The notes below the pieces were generated by a model that was not told where the DNA came from, searched no databases, and worked only from the letters and a program-made list of their open reading frames with translations. Below, in pieces: positions 63,825 to 64,000 of a stretch of DNA of 64,000 nucleotides. The stretch is from Mesorhizobium sp. M2E.F.Ca.ET.219.01.1.1 (GTDB taxonomy: Bacteria; Pseudomonadota; Alphaproteobacteria; Rhizobiales; Rhizobiaceae). Position 1 is the first letter of the stretch; every line of letters begins with the position of its first letter. Made by a program: the position numbers and the translations under genes. The stretch covers positions 248,001-312,000 of the forward strand of contig NZ_SADT02000002.1 of assembly GCF_004016445.2 (NCBI RefSeq), written 5' to 3'.

Positions 63825-64000
63825 TCACGCCGGCTCGACGGCTTTGGGCTTCTGCAGCCTTGCCAGTTCCGCGTAGGGAATGTGGCAGCGGATCGTGTGG
63901 CCCGGCTGGGCCTCGGCGAGTTCCGGCTCCTGCGTCTCGCAGATGGCGCCGATCTTGCGCGGGCATCTGGTGTGGAAGACGCAGCCCGTCGGCGGGTTGG
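63825..64000 (-). CDS. Oligopeptide-type ABC ATPase, C-terminal end (5' part off window)
   Basis: The last ~57 residues only. PTGCVFHTRCPRKIGAICE is the cysteine-containing oligopeptide/dipeptide transporter C-terminal domain found in OppD/OppF and DppD/DppF. The OppF/DppF position is likely, as this domain ends the last ATPase in many operons. It probably energises the system of the solute-binding protein at 61131-62789. Confidence 0.82.
   Translation of the reverse strand, partial: NPPTGCVFHTRCPRKIGAICETQEPELAEAQPGHTIRCHIPYAELARLQKPKAVEPA

Overview
The window reads as chromosome of a high-GC alphaproteobacterium of the Rhizobiales, most probably Mesorhizobium or a close relative. Reasons: rhizobial gene content (a type II lumazine synthase under an FMN riboswitch, a fused MFS/acyltransferase, a DUF1127 peptide, an aldolase/short-chain dehydrogenase fusion, many ABC importers) and several families of palindromic intergenic repeats of the rhizobial kind. 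I see no rRNA, tRNA, CRISPR, insertion sequence or prophage. The organism call is inference; no database search was possible.

1-10.8 kb: the N-terminal two thirds of an MFS/phospholipid acyltransferase (minus strand); a spacer with three tandem TGAAC-N3-GTTCA palindromes; then a tight five-gene operon (SWIM zinc finger, DUF5691, MoxR AAA+ ATPase, DUF5682, VWA protein) that resembles the poorly understood YehL-type MoxR/VWA systems; then an MgtC-like membrane protein and a 52-residue membrane peptide.

10.9-19.4 kb: class II fructose-bisphosphate aldolase; ribH2 behind an FMN riboswitch and terminator; and a methylthioribose salvage locus in which mtnK-mtnA diverge from a sugar-type ABC importer across a palindromic promoter.

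19.4-35.1 kb: DUF1127 peptide, a winged-helix/TPR regulator, a frameshifted D-Ala-D-Ala ligase, an orphan RelB-type antitoxin, an aldolase/dehydrogenase fusion with its SorC regulator, an acyl-CoA synthetase, a TetR-adaptor-RND efflux set, and an NtaA/SnaA-type flavin monooxygenase.

35.1-59.3 kb: what appears to be a complete aerobic trimethylamine pathway. Tmm oxidises TMA to TMAO; Tdm demethylates TMAO to dimethylamine; DmmDABC converts dimethylamine to methylamine; GmaS, MgsABC and MgdABCD carry methylamine through gamma-glutamylmethylamide and N-methylglutamate to glutamate and a one-carbon unit. Two APC permeases, an uncharacterised set of small membrane proteins and an XRE-cupin regulator are interleaved. 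A shared palindrome, AGYGAAA-N4-TTTYRYW, lies just upstream of tmm, tdm, mgsA and the small-membrane-protein operon. This predicted regulon, and the membrane module, are the most novel parts of the window.

59.4-64 kb: a short-chain dehydrogenase, a tandem DUF427 protein translationally coupled to a Tat-exported solute-binding protein, a LysR regulator, and the C-terminal end of an oligopeptide-type ABC ATPase that runs off the window.
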